Shown: positions 46,798-56,383, counted from the stretch's first letter. The stretch is 64,000 nt of DNA from Mycobacterium celatum (GCF_002101595.1 NZ_LQOM01000022.1:62001-126000), one strand, 5' to 3'. Notes: generated by a model not told the origin, from the letters alone. Translations and numbers: made by a program.

Positions 46798-47808
46798 TTA
46801 GAACAGCGTCGGCTGCAGTGGAGCGGCGGCTGCCGGCGGAGCCGGCCGACCGGAGAGCCGCCGATCACCGCCGAGCCGATACTTCGCGAGAAGCGGTGCC
46901 GCGCGAGCCTTGAGCTCGTCGCGGTAGTGCTGCGGCAAATAGGCACCGAAGCGATACAGGTCGCGATACCGGGCGACCAGGTCCGGGTGAGCTCGCGCCA
47001 GCCACGACATGAACCAGCCTCGTGTCGAACCGCGCAGGTGCAACCCCATCACCGTTGCCCCGGTGGCCCCGGCCGCGGCGATCTGGCCCAGCAGGTCGTC
47101 GAGGTGCTCGACGGAATCGGTCAGATGCGGCAGCACCGGCGCCACCATCACATGACAGTCCAGCCCGGCGTCGCAGATCGCCGTGATCAATGCGAGCCGG
47201 GCTTGGGGAGTCGGCGTCCCGGGTTCGACGTCCCGGTGCAACTCGGGATCGCCGACGGCCAGCGAGACCGCCAGCCGGACCGGCACCCGCGCGGCGGCGT
47301 CGGCGATCAATCCGAGGTCGCGGCGCAGCAGCGTGCCCTTGGTCAAAATCGACAGCGGTGTACCCGAACCGGCGAGTGCCCCGATGATTCCGGGCATCAG
47401 CGCATAACGCCCCTCGGCGCGTTGGTAGGGGTCGGTGTTGGTGCCCAGCGCGACGGTGTCGCGCCGCCACGATGGCCGGTGCAGCTCACGACGCAGCACG
47501 TCGACGACGTTGGTCTTGACGATGATCTGGGTGTCGAAGTCGTTGCCGCAGTTCAATTCCAGATACTCGTGGCTGGGACGGGCGAAGCAATAGCGGCACG
47601 CGTGCGAGCAGCCCCGGTAGGCGTTGACGGTGTAGTGAAAAGGCAGGACAGACGCGTCCGGGACCTTGTTCAGCGCCGACTTGCACAACACCTCGTGAAA
47701 CGTGATGCCGTCGAAGTGCGGTGTGCGCACGCTGCGGACGAAACCGATGCGCTCCAAGCCCGGCAGCGCCCCGTCGTCGACGGCGATCCCCTGCTGGTCC
47801 CACCGCAT
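46798..47808 (-). CDS. SOS-associated radical SAM protein (Rv2578c-like, SplB-related)
   Basis: A 336-residue radical SAM enzyme of the SplB-related COG1533 group. The [4Fe-4S] motif CSHACRYCFARPSHEYLELN (CxxxCxxC) is intact; LGTNTDPYQRAEGRYALMPG and SILTKGTLLRRDL continue the partial TIM barrel. The ATG at 47808 (MRWDQQGIAVDDGALPG) is only 9 bp from a near-perfect LexA box, indicating DNA-damage induction. SplB cleaves thymine photoproducts, but a repair reaction for this branch has not been demonstrated to my knowledge. Confidence 0.92.
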   Translation of the reverse strand: MRWDQQGIAVDDGALPGLERIGFVRSVRTPHFDGITFHEVLCKSALNKVPDASVLPFHYTVNAYRGCSHACRYCFARPSHEYLELNCGNDFDTQIIVKTNVVDVLRRELHRPSWRRDTVALGTNTDPYQRAEGRYALMPGIIGALAGSGTPLSILTKGTLLRRDLGLIADAAARVPVRLAVSLAVGDPELHRDVEPGTPTPQARLALITAICDAGLDCHVMVAPVLPHLTDSVEHLDDLLGQIAAAGATGATVMGLHLRGSTRGWFMSWLARAHPDLVARYRDLYRFGAYLPQHYRDELKARAAPLLAKYRLGGDRRLSGRPAPPAAAAPLQPTLF

Positions 47809-47816
47809 ACACCTAT

Positions 47817-47832
47817 TCGAACTGATGTTCGG
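47817..47832. promoter_or_regulatory. LexA (SOS) box before the radical SAM gene
   Basis: TCGAACTGATGTTCGG matches the mycobacterial consensus TCGAAC-N4-GTTCGA at 11 of 12 defined bases. It ends 9 bp upstream of the radical SAM start codon on the minus strand. I recall Rv2578c as a member of the M. tuberculosis LexA regulon, which agrees. Confidence 0.85.
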
Positions 47833-47839
47833 ATCTAAG

Positions 47840-48718
47840 TCAAGCTTCGGCCAGCAGCTCGCGCAGCCTGGCCCGGCCCGCGTCGTCGAGCGGCAGTAAC
47901 GGCCGCCGGGGATCTCCCACGCCGGCGCCCAGTAGTTCCAGGCCCGCCTTGACGGTGGTGGCCAGCCCGCCCGCGACGATGAACTCCAGCAGCGGCTTGA
48001 GCTCGTCGTAGATCTTCTGGGCTTTGTCCAGATCGCCCGCACGCACTGCGTCGTACAGGTCGATGCAGGGCTGCGGTCGCAAACACGGTGCGGCAGTGCA
48101 CCATCCGGACGCGCCGGCCCGCAGCGCGTCGAGCACCAACGGGTTGCTGCCGTTGTAGAACGGCAGTTGTCCCCCACTGAGCTTGTCGATGCGTTGCATG
48201 CGCGACAGGTCGCCGGTGGACTCCTTGACCATCGTCAGGTTGTCGATGGTCTCGAACATCGCGACCAGTAGCTCCGGGCTCATGTCGATGCCGCTGGTGG
48301 CCGGGTTGTTGTACGCCATGATCGGGATCCCGATCGACTCGCCGATGCTGGTGTAGTGCGCCACGATCTCGCGTTCGGTCAGCTTCCAGTAGGACACCGG
48401 CAGGATCATCACCGCGTCGGCGCCGGCCTTCTCGGCGTACTGCGCGCGCCGAATCGTCTTGGCGGTGGTCAGATCCGACACGCCGACCACGACGGGCACG
48501 CGACCGTCGACGGCCGCAATCGTGGTGTCGACGACGGTGTCGAACTCGGGTTCGTCGAGGTACGCCAGTTCGCCGGTGCTGCCGAGGGGGGCGATCGCGT
48601 GAACTCCCGAACTCACCAGCCGATCCACCAGCGCGGACAGCGCTCCGGTGTCGATGCCGCCCGAATCCGAATCGAACGGGGTTATTGGGTAGGCGATGAT
48701 GCCGTGAATTGTGGGCAC
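47840..48718 (-). CDS. DapA/NAL family class I aldolase or synthase
   Basis: A 292-residue TIM-barrel protein of the dihydrodipicolinate synthase/N-acetylneuraminate lyase family. The carboxylate-binding loop APLGSTGELAYLDEPEF, the catalytic Tyr in IPIMAYNNPATSG and the Schiff-base Lys in NLTMVKESTGDLSRM are in place. Because a bona fide dapA is expected elsewhere and this gene sits with a class II aldolase 10 bp upstream, a catabolic role on a 2-oxo-acid is more likely than lysine synthesis. GTG start at 48718. Confidence 0.88.
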   Translation of the reverse strand: MPTIHGIIAYPITPFDSDSGGIDTGALSALVDRLVSSGVHAIAPLGSTGELAYLDEPEFDTVVDTTIAAVDGRVPVVVGVSDLTTAKTIRRAQYAEKAGADAVMILPVSYWKLTEREIVAHYTSIGESIGIPIMAYNNPATSGIDMSPELLVAMFETIDNLTMVKESTGDLSRMQRIDKLSGGQLPFYNGSNPLVLDALRAGASGWCTAAPCLRPQPCIDLYDAVRAGDLDKAQKIYDELKPLLEFIVAGGLATTVKAGLELLGAGVGDPRRPLLPLDDAGRARLRELLAEA

Positions 48719-48728
48719 TGCGGGCTCC

Positions 48729-49514
48729 TCAGCTGGTCAGGACATCGGGGTGGCGGGCCAGCGCGCGGCGGGCATAGTAGGCGAAATTCGCCCGGCTGCG
48801 TTCGGGTCGGAGCGTCCAGTCGTGCGCCTCGCGGGCCAGCTTCTCCGGAAGCTCTTTGATGGTGCCGGCGGCCATAGCGGCCAGTTGCAGCTTGGCAGCC
48901 CGCTCGATGAGCACCGCTAGCGAGCAGGCCTCTTCGATGCTGGCCCCGGCCACCACCTGGCCGTGGTGTGCGAGCAGGATGGCCTTCTTGTCTCCGAGAG
49001 CGGCGCTGATGATCTCGCCCTCCTCGTTGCCGACCGGAACGCCCGGCCAGTCGGCCAGAAACGCACAATCGTCGTAGAGGGGGGTGGTGTCCATCTGTGA
49101 GACCACCAACGGCACCTCGAGCATGGCCAACGCCGCGGCGTGGAAGGCATGGGTGTGCACGATGCAAGCCACGTCGGGCCGCGCCCGGTAGATCCAGCTG
49201 TGAAAACGATTGGCCGGGTTGGCCATTCCGTCGCCGTCCAGCACGTTGAGGTCCTCGTCGACCAGCAGCAGGTTGGCGTCGGTGATCTCGTCGAACCCCA
49301 GGCCCAGCCGCTGCGTGTAGTACGTCCCCAGCTCTTCGGCACGCGCGGTGATCTGGCCGGCCAGGCCCGAATCGTGTCCGGCGTCGAACAGCGCCCGGCA
49401 GGTCAGCGCCAACTTCTGGCGGGTGGTCAATTCCGACTCGCCGACGTTGGCGGCAAGAGCGTCCTGGGCCCGTCGCATCAAGTCGGCCTTGGAATCAGTG
49501 AACGTGGTGGCCAT
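48729..49514 (-). CDS. Class II aldolase/adducin domain protein
   Basis: A 261-residue zinc-dependent aldolase-type protein. HDSGLAGQITARAEELGTYY starts the domain; the metal ligands are in CIVHTHAFHAAALAML (HTHAFH) and LLAHHGQVVAGASIEEACSL. The ATG at 49514 is the first of the pair with the DapA-like gene 10 bp downstream, suggesting two consecutive carbon-carbon cleavage or decarboxylation steps. Fuculose phosphate aldolase-like and 3-oxo-acid decarboxylase activities occur in the family; none can be assigned. Confidence 0.88.
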   Translation of the reverse strand: MATTFTDSKADLMRRAQDALAANVGESELTTRQKLALTCRALFDAGHDSGLAGQITARAEELGTYYTQRLGLGFDEITDANLLLVDEDLNVLDGDGMANPANRFHSWIYRARPDVACIVHTHAFHAAALAMLEVPLVVSQMDTTPLYDDCAFLADWPGVPVGNEEGEIISAALGDKKAILLAHHGQVVAGASIEEACSLAVLIERAAKLQLAAMAAGTIKELPEKLAREAHDWTLRPERSRANFAYYARRALARHPDVLTS

Positions 49515-49534
49515 GTCTACCAGGCTACTTGGCT

Positions 49535-49563
49535 GCCGAGTGTCGGATTGGCCCACACTCGGC
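49535..49563. repeat. Inverted repeat between divergent genes
   Basis: GCCGAGTGT (49535-49543) and ACACTCGGC (49555-49563) are perfect 9-bp arms around an 11-base spacer, between the aldolase ATG (49514) and the phosphatase ATG (49586). It could be an operator for either gene or a mycobacterial intergenic repeat; a related single arm GCCGAGTGTG occurs at 52443-52452. Confidence 0.6.
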
Positions 49564-49585
49564 GGACATCCGGTAAGAAACAGGA

Positions 49586-51142
49586 ATGAGCGAAGAACCC
49601 GGCGGCATCAGCCGGCGAACGGTGTTGACGACGGGCACGGCGGCGATCCTCGGCGTGGGAGTGGGCGGCGCCGCGGCCACGCTGCTGCAGTCACGGAGTC
49701 CCGCACTGTGGTCGCAACCCGATCGCAGCGGCGCGGCGCCGGTGAACGGTCTGCACCTGCAATTCGGCAAGAATGCCTCCAGCGAAGTGGTGGTGTCGTG
49801 GCACACCACCGACCCGGTGCACAACCCGCGGGTGATGCTGGGTACCCCGGCGTCGGGCTTCGGCCGCACCGTTCCGGCCCAGACCCGCACCTATCGAGAT
49901 GCCAAGTCGCGCACCGAGGTTCGCGTCAACCACGCGGTGCTGGACAACCTAGCACCCGACACCGAGTACGTCTACGCGGCGGTGCACGACGGCACCAGCC
50001 CGGAGCTTGGAACCGTGCGCACCGCCCCGTCGGGCCGGAAACCGTTGTCCTTCACCAGCTTCGGCGACCAGGCCACCCCGACGCTCGGCAGGCGGATGGC
50101 CAACAGCTACACCAGCGACAACCTCGGCTCGCCGGCCGCCGGCGACACCACCGCCGCGATCGAACGCATTGCTCCGCTGTTCCATCTGGTCAACGGCGAC
50201 CTGTGTTACGCCAACCTGGCCACCGACCGGGTCCGGACCTGGTCCGACTGGTTCGAGAACAACACCCGCTCGGCGCGCTACCGGCCGTGGATGCCCGCGG
50301 TCGGCAACCACGAAAACGAGCTGGGCAACGGCCCGGTCGGCTTCGCGGCCTACCAGGCCTTCTTCGGGTTGCCCGACTCCGGGGCCGAGGCCGAGCTGCG
50401 CGGCCTGTGGTATTCGTTCACCGCCGGTTCTGTGCGGGTGATCAGCCTGTCCAACGACGACGTCTGCTTTCAGGACGGCGGCAACTTCTACGTGCACGGC
50501 TACTCCGGTGGGGCGCAACGTCGTTGGCTGGAAAGCGAACTCGCCGACGCGCGGCGCGATCCCGACGTCGACTGGGTGGTGGTGTGCATGCACCAGACGG
50601 CGATCTCGACCGCCGACCGGACCAACGGCGCCGACCTCGGAATCCGCCGGCAATGGCTGCCGCTGTTCGATCGCTACGGCGTCGATCTGGTGGTGTGCGG
50701 CCACGAACACCACTACGAACGCTCGCACCCGGTACGCGGCACGGTCGACAACGAGACTCGCACACCGATTCCCGTCGACACCCGCGGCGACGTCATCGAC
50801 ACCAGCAAGGGAACCGTGCACGTGGTCATCGGCGGGGGCGGCACGTCGGCGCCGTCGAACACGATGTTCTTCCCGCAGCCGCGCTGCCGGGTGCTGACCG
50901 GCGTCGGCGGATTCGACCCGGCACGTGGCCGCAAGGCGCCGATCTACCTGACCGAAGACGCGCCGTGGTCGGCGTTTCGCGACCGCGACAACCCGTACGG
51001 CTTCGTGGCCTTCGACGTCGATCCGGGCCCGGCGGGGGGCAACACGTCGATCACGGCGACGCACTATGCGGTGACCGGGCCGTTCGGCGCGATGGCCGTG
51101 GTGGAGAAGTTCGTCCTCACCAAGCCCCGCGGCGGGTCGTGA
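49586..51142 (+). CDS. Tat-exported purple acid phosphatase-like metallophosphatase (Rv2577-like)
   Basis: A 518-residue exported phosphatase. The Tat signal has the twin-arginine motif ISRRTVLTTGTAAILGVGVG. A fibronectin-like N-domain (TEVRVNHAVLDNLAPDTEYV) precedes the calcineurin-like catalytic domain with FTSFGDQATP, HLVNGDLCYAN, WMPAVGNHENE, VVCMHQTAI and VVCGHEHHYERSHPV, the standard metal-ligand series of purple acid phosphatases. It should hydrolyse phosphoesters in the cell envelope. Divergent from the aldolase pair. Confidence 0.92.
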   Translation: MSEEPGGISRRTVLTTGTAAILGVGVGGAAATLLQSRSPALWSQPDRSGAAPVNGLHLQFGKNASSEVVVSWHTTDPVHNPRVMLGTPASGFGRTVPAQTRTYRDAKSRTEVRVNHAVLDNLAPDTEYVYAAVHDGTSPELGTVRTAPSGRKPLSFTSFGDQATPTLGRRMANSYTSDNLGSPAAGDTTAAIERIAPLFHLVNGDLCYANLATDRVRTWSDWFENNTRSARYRPWMPAVGNHENELGNGPVGFAAYQAFFGLPDSGAEAELRGLWYSFTAGSVRVISLSNDDVCFQDGGNFYVHGYSGGAQRRWLESELADARRDPDVDWVVVCMHQTAISTADRTNGADLGIRRQWLPLFDRYGVDLVVCGHEHHYERSHPVRGTVDNETRTPIPVDTRGDVIDTSKGTVHVVIGGGGTSAPSNTMFFPQPRCRVLTGVGGFDPARGRKAPIYLTEDAPWSAFRDRDNPYGFVAFDVDPGPAGGNTSITATHYAVTGPFGAMAVVEKFVLTKPRGGS

Positions 51143-51199
51143 TCGCCGATGGTAATGTCATTTCCGTTTTAGACGAATGACACTCTCGAGAGGCGTCGC

Positions 51200-52417
51200 A
51201 TGCCCGCAGAATCGGTGGCGCAGTTCGCCGAGCGCGCCCGCGCGTGGCTGGCCGACAACATGCCGCGCATCGACCCCGACAATCCGCCGTTCGCCGACCG
51301 CGGCGAGGAAGCGTCGTGGCAGCGGGCCCGCGAACTGCAGCGCCGGCTCTACGACGGCGGGTTCGCCGGGATCTGCTTCCCCCGCGAATACGGCGGGCTG
51401 GGGCTCGACATCGAGTATCAGAAGGCGTTCGACGCCGAGTGCCGCGGCTATGAAATGCCGCTGATCCTCAACACGCCGACGTTCACGATCTGCTGCGCGA
51501 CCATCCTCGACACCGCCAGCGAAGAGCAGAAGCGCCAACACATTTCGGCGGCGCTGCGCGGCGACGAGGTGCTCGTCCAGCTGCTCTCCGAGCCCAGCGG
51601 CGGATCGGATCTGGCCGGGGTGATCACCCGCGCCGAGCGCCGCGACGGCAAGTGGGTGGTCAACGGCGCCAAAACCTGGAGCACCGGCGCGTTCGCCGCC
51701 GACTACGGACTGCTACTGGCGCGCACCAACTGGGACGTGCCCAAACACGACGGGCTGACCATGTTCCTGGCGCGCATCGACAGCCCCGGGATCACGTTGC
51801 GCCGCATCACGCAGGTGAACGGGTCGACGGAGTTCTGCGAGGAGTTCTTCGACAACCTGGAACTGAGCGACGACGACGTGGTCGGCGAAGTCGACCGGGG
51901 CTGGGACGTGGCGTCACGCCAGCTCTATCACGAGCGGCGTGCGGTCGGCGGCGGCTCGGAGTTCGCCAGCGGGACCGGCAGTGAGAACGCCCAGGATCAG
52001 CCGCCCGACTACGTCGCGCTGGCGCGGGCGGTCGGGCGCGACTCCGACCGCGTCCGCGATGCGGCGGGCCGTGCGCTGGTGCACCGCGCGGTGCGCGATC
52101 AGCTGATCGACCACGTCTACCGCGGCGTGCTGGACGGCTCGCTGCCCGCGTCGGCCGGTTCGCTGATCCGGCTTTTTCACGCCGAGGCCATCGAGCTCGA
52201 GGCCGACACGGCGTTGGAGATCGCGGGTTGTGGCGGCGTCGTCGGGGAGCTGCTCGGCGTCGGCGAGCGCTATCTGTCCCGGCAGACCGCAGCGCTGGGC
52301 GGTGGCAGTACGGAGATGGCGCGCAACGTGATCGGCGAACGGGTGCTGGGCTTTCCGCGCGAATACGCCGCCGACCGGGGCGTGCCGTTCAACCAGGTGA
52401 AGCACAGCCGGGCTTAA
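51200..52417 (+). CDS. Acyl-CoA dehydrogenase
   Basis: A 405-residue FAD-dependent acyl-CoA dehydrogenase for the first step of fatty-acyl or related CoA-ester oxidation. LCFPREYGGLG-type segment GICFPREYGGLGLDIEYQKA, QLLSEPSGGSDLAG, VVNGAKTWSTGAFAADYGLL and the C-terminal ALGGGSTEMARNVIGERVLG are typical. It follows the phosphatase by 57 bp on the same strand. Chain specificity and pathway are not evident from the neighbours. It converges with hisS, a hairpin lying between. Confidence 0.92.
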   Translation: MPAESVAQFAERARAWLADNMPRIDPDNPPFADRGEEASWQRARELQRRLYDGGFAGICFPREYGGLGLDIEYQKAFDAECRGYEMPLILNTPTFTICCATILDTASEEQKRQHISAALRGDEVLVQLLSEPSGGSDLAGVITRAERRDGKWVVNGAKTWSTGAFAADYGLLLARTNWDVPKHDGLTMFLARIDSPGITLRRITQVNGSTEFCEEFFDNLELSDDDVVGEVDRGWDVASRQLYHERRAVGGGSEFASGTGSENAQDQPPDYVALARAVGRDSDRVRDAAGRALVHRAVRDQLIDHVYRGVLDGSLPASAGSLIRLFHAEAIELEADTALEIAGCGGVVGELLGVGERYLSRQTAALGGGSTEMARNVIGERVLGFPREYAADRGVPFNQVKHSRA

Positions 52418-52574
52418 AAGGCCGCTTCGGCGCCCACTTTCGCCGAGTGTGAATCCTAGGCGTCGAGCGTGAACGCAAGGCGGTATTTTCGCGATCTTCC
52501 CGCCCCGGTTTCACACCGGAAGCCCTCACTTCACAGTCGACCTTTGCGGATGCGCCCTTCTCGGCCCCTTTGGC

Positions 52575-52634
52575 GCGAGCGTGCGCAAAAACGGGTCCGG
52601 CCCCGGCGTGTCGGCCGTCGACACGCACGCTCGC
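52575..52634. terminator. Hairpin between convergent genes (copy 2 of a shared element)
   Basis: GCGAGCGTGCG (52575-52585) and CGCACGCTCGC (52624-52634) are perfect 11-bp arms ending three bases from the hisS stop, in the 219-bp gap after the acyl-CoA dehydrogenase gene. The right half matches the element at 14697-14725 at 27 of 29 bases. The rest of the gap shows no gene. Confidence 0.65.
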
Positions 52635-52636
52635 GG

Positions 52637-53899
52637 TTATCGGGACAACCTCGAAAGGACTTCGGTGACAACGGAGTCCGTGGGCACATCCACTTGTTCG
52701 CCTGTGGCGAGGTCTTTGACGCCGACGGTGCCGGCGTCGATATCGCGGTCCCCGGCGACCAGCGCAACGCGCGCGCCCGATCGATCGGCTGCGCGCATCG
52801 CGCCCTTGAGGCCGCGGTCGCCGTAGGCCAGATCCACCCGCACACCAGCGGCCCGCAGCCGCCCGGCCAGCACCGCCAGCCGCAGCTTGGCCTGCTCCCC
52901 CAGCGGCACCGCGAACACGTCGCAGCGGGTCGTCACGCCGACGGATTTGCCTTCGGCCTTCAGCGCCAGCAAGGTGCGGTCCACGCCCAGCCCGAAGCCG
53001 ATACCCGAAAGGTCTTGGCCGCCAAGCTCACGCATCAGCCCGTCGTAGCGGCCGCCGCCGCCGATCCCCGACTGCGCGCCCAGCCCGTCGTGGACGAATT
53101 CGAAGGTGGTCTTGGTGTAGTAGTCCAGTCCGCGGACCATCCGCGGGTTGATCACGTACGGCACACCCAGCGCGTCGAGGTGCGCCAGCACCGTCTCGAA
53201 ATGCTGCTTGGAAACGTCGGAGAGATGGTCGAGCATCACCGGGGCATCAGCCGTCATCGCCTTGACCGCAGGGCGTTTGTCGTCGAGCACCCGCATCGGG
53301 TTGATCTCGGCGCGCCGACGGGTCTCCGGGTCGAGGTCGAGCTGAAAAAGGAAGTCCTGCAACAGTTCCCGGTATTGCGGACGGCACGTGTCGTCGCCCA
53401 GCGAGGTGATCTCGAGGCGGAAGCCGTCCAAGCCAAGCGAGCGAAAACCGGCTTCGGCCACCGCGATCACCTCGGCGTCCAGCGCTGGGTCGTCGACACC
53501 GATCGCCTCCACGCCGACCTGCTGCAGCTGGCGGTACCGGCCGGCCTGCGGCCGTTCGTAGCGGAAGAACGGGCCCGCGTAGCACAGCTTGACCGGCAAC
53601 GCGCCGCGGTCCAGGCCGTGCTCGATCACCGCGCGCACCACCCCGGCGGTGCCTTCCGGTCGCAGGGTCACCGAGCGGTCGCCGCGGTCGGCGAAGGTGT
53701 ACATCTCTTTGGAGACAACGTCGGTGGACTCGCCCACCCCGCGGGCGAACAGCGCGGTGTCCTCGAAGATCGGCAACTCGACATCGCTGTAGCCGGCCCG
53801 GCGGGCGGCGTCGAGCAGCCCGTCGCGCACCGCGACGAACGCCGCCGAATCCGGCGGGACATAGTCCGGAACCCCCTTGGGCGCTTGGAATTCGGTCAC
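52637..53899 (-). CDS. hisS: Histidyl-tRNA synthetase
   Basis: A 420-residue class II synthetase. [14 protein letters not shown] opens the protein; motif 2 is in [19 protein letters not shown], the histidine loops are [17 protein letters not shown] and [17 protein letters not shown], and motif 3 is [15 protein letters not shown], followed by the anticodon domain. The GTG at 53899 overlaps the stop of the glyoxalase II-like gene (GTGA), as in other mycobacteria. A long upstream frame is a shadow of that gene. Confidence 0.97.
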   Translation of the reverse strand: MTEFQAPKGVPDYVPPDSAAFVAVRDGLLDAARRAGYSDVELPIFEDTALFARGVGESTDVVSKEMYTFADRGDRSVTLRPEGTAGVVRAVIEHGLDRGALPVKLCYAGPFFRYERPQAGRYRQLQQVGVEAIGVDDPALDAEVIAVAEAGFRSLGLDGFRLEITSLGDDTCRPQYRELLQDFLFQLDLDPETRRRAEINPMRVLDDKRPAVKAMTADAPVMLDHLSDVSKQHFETVLAHLDALGVPYVINPRMVRGLDYYTKTTFEFVHDGLGAQSGIGGGGRYDGLMRELGGQDLSGIGFGLGVDRTLLALKAEGKSVGVTTRCDVFAVPLGEQAKLRLAVLAGRLRAAGVRVDLAYGDRGLKGAMRAADRSGARVALVAGDRDIDAGTVGVKDLATGEQVDVPTDSVVTEVLSRLSR

Positions 53900-54561
53900 G
53901 CGCTCAGGCCTTCGAGGAACGGGTTGTGGCGGCGCTCGGCGCCGATCGTGGTCTTGGGTCCGTGGCCCGGCAAGACCACGGTTTTGTCGTCGAGCACCAA
54001 CAGCTTGTCGACGATCGACGTGAGCAGGTCGCGGCCGCTGCCGCCAAACAGGTCGGTGCGGCCCACCGAGCGCTCGAACAGCGTGTCGCCGGTGAACACC
54101 ACGTCGGAGCCGTCGCCGGTCACCTTGAACACCACCGAGCCGCGGGTGTGCCCCGGCGTGTGGTCGACGGTGACGGTGATGCCGGCCAGGTCGACCTTGT
54201 CGCCGTCGCGGTCCAGTTCGACGACCTGCTTGGGCTCGCGGAACATCGCCGCCATGAACAGCTGTCCGATCCGCGGGCCGAAGCCCTTGATCGGGTCGGT
54301 CAGCATGAACCGGTCCTCGGGATGGATGTAGGCGGGGCAGCCGAATGTGTCGGACACCTTCTGCGCCGACCAGATGTGGTCGATGTGGCCGTGGGTGAGC
54401 AGCACCGCCGCCGGGGTCAGCCGATTCGTGTCGAGAATGCGCCGCAGCGGACCCATCGCACGCTGGCCGGGGTCGACGATGATGGCGTCCGAGCCGGGCC
54501 GCTGGGCCAGCACGTAGCAGTTGCACGCGAGCAGCCCGGCAGGAAAGGCGGAGATCAACAC
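53896..54561 (-). CDS. Metallo-beta-lactamase fold hydrolase, glyoxalase II-like (Rv2581c-like)
   Basis: A 221-residue hydrolase. [18 protein letters not shown] carries the THxHxDH metal motif, [30 protein letters not shown] and [13 protein letters not shown] the remaining ligands. It would hydrolyse a thiol ester; mycothiol-based rather than glutathione-based chemistry is expected in this genus. The GTG at 54561 ([18 protein letters not shown]) is taken from the recalled orthologue. Coupled to hisS. Confidence 0.92.
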   Translation of the reverse strand: MLISAFPAGLLACNCYVLAQRPGSDAIIVDPGQRAMGPLRRILDTNRLTPAAVLLTHGHIDHIWSAQKVSDTFGCPAYIHPEDRFMLTDPIKGFGPRIGQLFMAAMFREPKQVVELDRDGDKVDLAGITVTVDHTPGHTRGSVVFKVTGDGSDVVFTGDTLFERSVGRTDLFGGSGRDLLTSIVDKLLVLDDKTVVLPGHGPKTTIGAERRHNPFLEGLSA

Positions 54562-54658
54562 GGTCCCCAGTTTCCCACGGCAGGCTCCGGCACAGTCATT
54601 CGCCACGAACTGGCACACTTGCTGACTGACGAACAACGACCACGGAGGGACATCGGCG

Positions 54659-55543
54659 GTGCCGACCAACGAACAGCGACGTGCCACGGCCAAGCGCAAA
54701 CTCGAGCGGCAGCTGGAACGCCGGGCCGAACAAGCCCGACGGCGCCGGCTCCTGGCGATCATCGGCGCGGCGGTGGCGGCGGTGGTCGTCGTCGCGGCCG
54801 TCGTGACAACCGTGCTGCTCACCAACCGCGAGCACAAGCACAACACGGCGGCGCCGACAAGCAGCGCGTCGGCGACGACGTCGGCTCCCGGCGCGGCGCC
54901 GGCAGTGCCGCCATTGCCGTCGTTCAAGCCGTCGGCCGACCTGGGCGCCAACTGCCAGTACCCGCCGTCGCCGGAACCGGCCAGCAAGCCGGCCAAGCCG
55001 CCGCGGACGGGCAAGGTGCCCACCGACCCGGCTCAGGTCAGCGCCAGCATGGTGACCGATCAGGGAAAGGTCGGGCTGATGTTGGACAACGGGAAATCGC
55101 CGTGCACGGTCAACAGCTTCGCCAGCCTGGCGCAGCAGGGCTTCTTCAACGACACCCAATGCCACCGGCTGACAACGTCGCCGACGCTCTCCGTCCTGCA
55201 ATGCGGCGACCCGAAGGGCGACGGCACCGGCGGGCCGGGCTACCAGTTCGCCAACGAATACCCGACCGACCAATACCCTCCGGACGACCCCGCCCTGCAC
55301 CAGCCCGTCGTCTACCCACGCGGCACGCTGGCGATGGCCAACGCCGGTCCGGGCACCAACAGCAGCCAGTTCTTCATGGTCTACAAGGACTCGCAATTGC
55401 CGCCCGAGTACACGGTGTTCGGCACCATCCAAGACGACGGACTGGCCACTCTGGACAAGATCGCCAAAGCCGGCGTTGCCGGTGGCGGCGAGGACGGCGC
55501 GCCCGCCACCCCGGTGACGATCAAGTCGGTGATGCTGGACTAG
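54659..55543 (+). CDS. ppiB: Membrane-anchored peptidyl-prolyl cis-trans isomerase (cyclophilin)
   Basis: A 294-residue cyclophilin fused to an N-terminal anchor. A very basic cytosolic segment (RRATAKRKLERQLERRAEQA) is followed by one helix (AIIGAAVAAVVVVAAVVTTV) and a Ser/Ala/Pro linker, so the isomerase domain is outside. GDGTGGPGYQFANEYPTD, RGTLAMANAGPGTNSSQFFM and YTVFGTIQDDGLATLDKIA are the cyclophilin core. GTG start at 54659, preceded by CGGAGGGA. Corresponds to Rv2582. Confidence 0.94.
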   Translation: MPTNEQRRATAKRKLERQLERRAEQARRRRLLAIIGAAVAAVVVVAAVVTTVLLTNREHKHNTAAPTSSASATTSAPGAAPAVPPLPSFKPSADLGANCQYPPSPEPASKPAKPPRTGKVPTDPAQVSASMVTDQGKVGLMLDNGKSPCTVNSFASLAQQGFFNDTQCHRLTTSPTLSVLQCGDPKGDGTGGPGYQFANEYPTDQYPPDDPALHQPVVYPRGTLAMANAGPGTNSSQFFMVYKDSQLPPEYTVFGTIQDDGLATLDKIAKAGVAGGGEDGAPATPVTIKSVMLD

Positions 55544-55613
55544 CCGGGCCACCGGACGTAGATGTCACCAAAGTTGGCCTGCGACAGGGGTTTTTGCGTT
55601 CGCTGCACCGCAA

Positions 55614-56354
55614 TCAAGCCGCAGACCCGCTGTGGGGCAGGTTTTTGCCCGGGGTGAACCAGGCGACTTTGGCATTCCAGGATCGCGCGGACCCGTACGC
55701 AAAACCGATCGCGCCCAGACAGGCGCACAACCAGACGGGCAGCGTGATATCGGCGCCGAGCTCCGCAGTGACCACCTGGATGGCGGTCGCTGCCACGCCG
55801 AAACCGGCCGAGATCAGGTAGAGGTCGACCGTCGCCGTCGAGCGCGGATCCTTCCGCAGGATGAGCAGCACCCTGCCCGCATAGCCGAACAAATAGATCA
55901 GGAGGGCGCCCAGCACCAGCCAGTAGGCGCCGAACCAGACCGTGCTGACGTGCGCCGGGAACAGGTCGGGGTGATAGCCCTCGTCGGCGACGATGAATAC
56001 CGCCACAAGCAGCGGAATACCAAGCCGCAGCGGGGTTTCGATGTGCCGGCGAAACAGGATGCACTGCAGTCGAGTGTCACCCAGACGGGCCAGCCCGTGG
56101 AGAATGATGGCTGTCACCGCGGCGATCAGGCAGATGTGGCCGAGCAGGTCTTCCACATTCCACCGGCCGGTGACGCGGTGCAGCGCCGGACCCAGCGTCG
56201 CCGACGCCCACGGCGACATCAGCAGCACTGCACAGCCCTGCAGGGCGATATTCAGGCTCGCGCCGGCTTCCCAGCGGGAGCGCCAGGTGTGGCGGCGGAT
56301 CCACAGACTGTAGAAGATGGCGGCCAGCGTGGCGAGGATCAGTGCGGACATCAT
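55614..56354 (-). CDS. Multi-spanning membrane protein of unknown function
   Basis: A 246-residue protein with about seven hydrophobic helices (LILATLAAIFYSLWI, LNIALQGCAVLLM, GHICLIAAVTAIILHGLARL, GIPLLVAVFIVADE, FGAYWLVLGALLIYLFGY, LYLISAGFGVAATAIQVVTA, LPVWLCACLGAIGFAYG). It resembles the N-terminal membrane half of actinobacterial MAB_1171c-type proteins that neighbour small HTH genes, but lacks their cytosolic domain; this is a visual impression. I start at ATG 56354; TTG 56378 or GTG 56363/56360 are alternatives. It lies just downstream of an HTH gene. Confidence 0.7.
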   Translation of the reverse strand: MMSALILATLAAIFYSLWIRRHTWRSRWEAGASLNIALQGCAVLLMSPWASATLGPALHRVTGRWNVEDLLGHICLIAAVTAIILHGLARLGDTRLQCILFRRHIETPLRLGIPLLVAVFIVADEGYHPDLFPAHVSTVWFGAYWLVLGALLIYLFGYAGRVLLILRKDPRSTATVDLYLISAGFGVAATAIQVVTAELGADITLPVWLCACLGAIGFAYGSARSWNAKVAWFTPGKNLPHSGSAA

Positions 56355-56383
56355 TGTCACCACCCAACTTACCCGCAATTCGC

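Noticed and set aside
47840..48718. Calling the aldolase gene dapA
   Set aside because: The catalytic residues fit the whole family, and the partner is a class II aldolase, so a lysine-pathway assignment is not supported.
52418..52574. A gene in the gap between the acyl-CoA dehydrogenase and hisS
   Set aside because: Short frames only, none with a start, ribosome site or similarity; it holds a GCCGAGTGTG motif and leads into the terminator-like hairpin.
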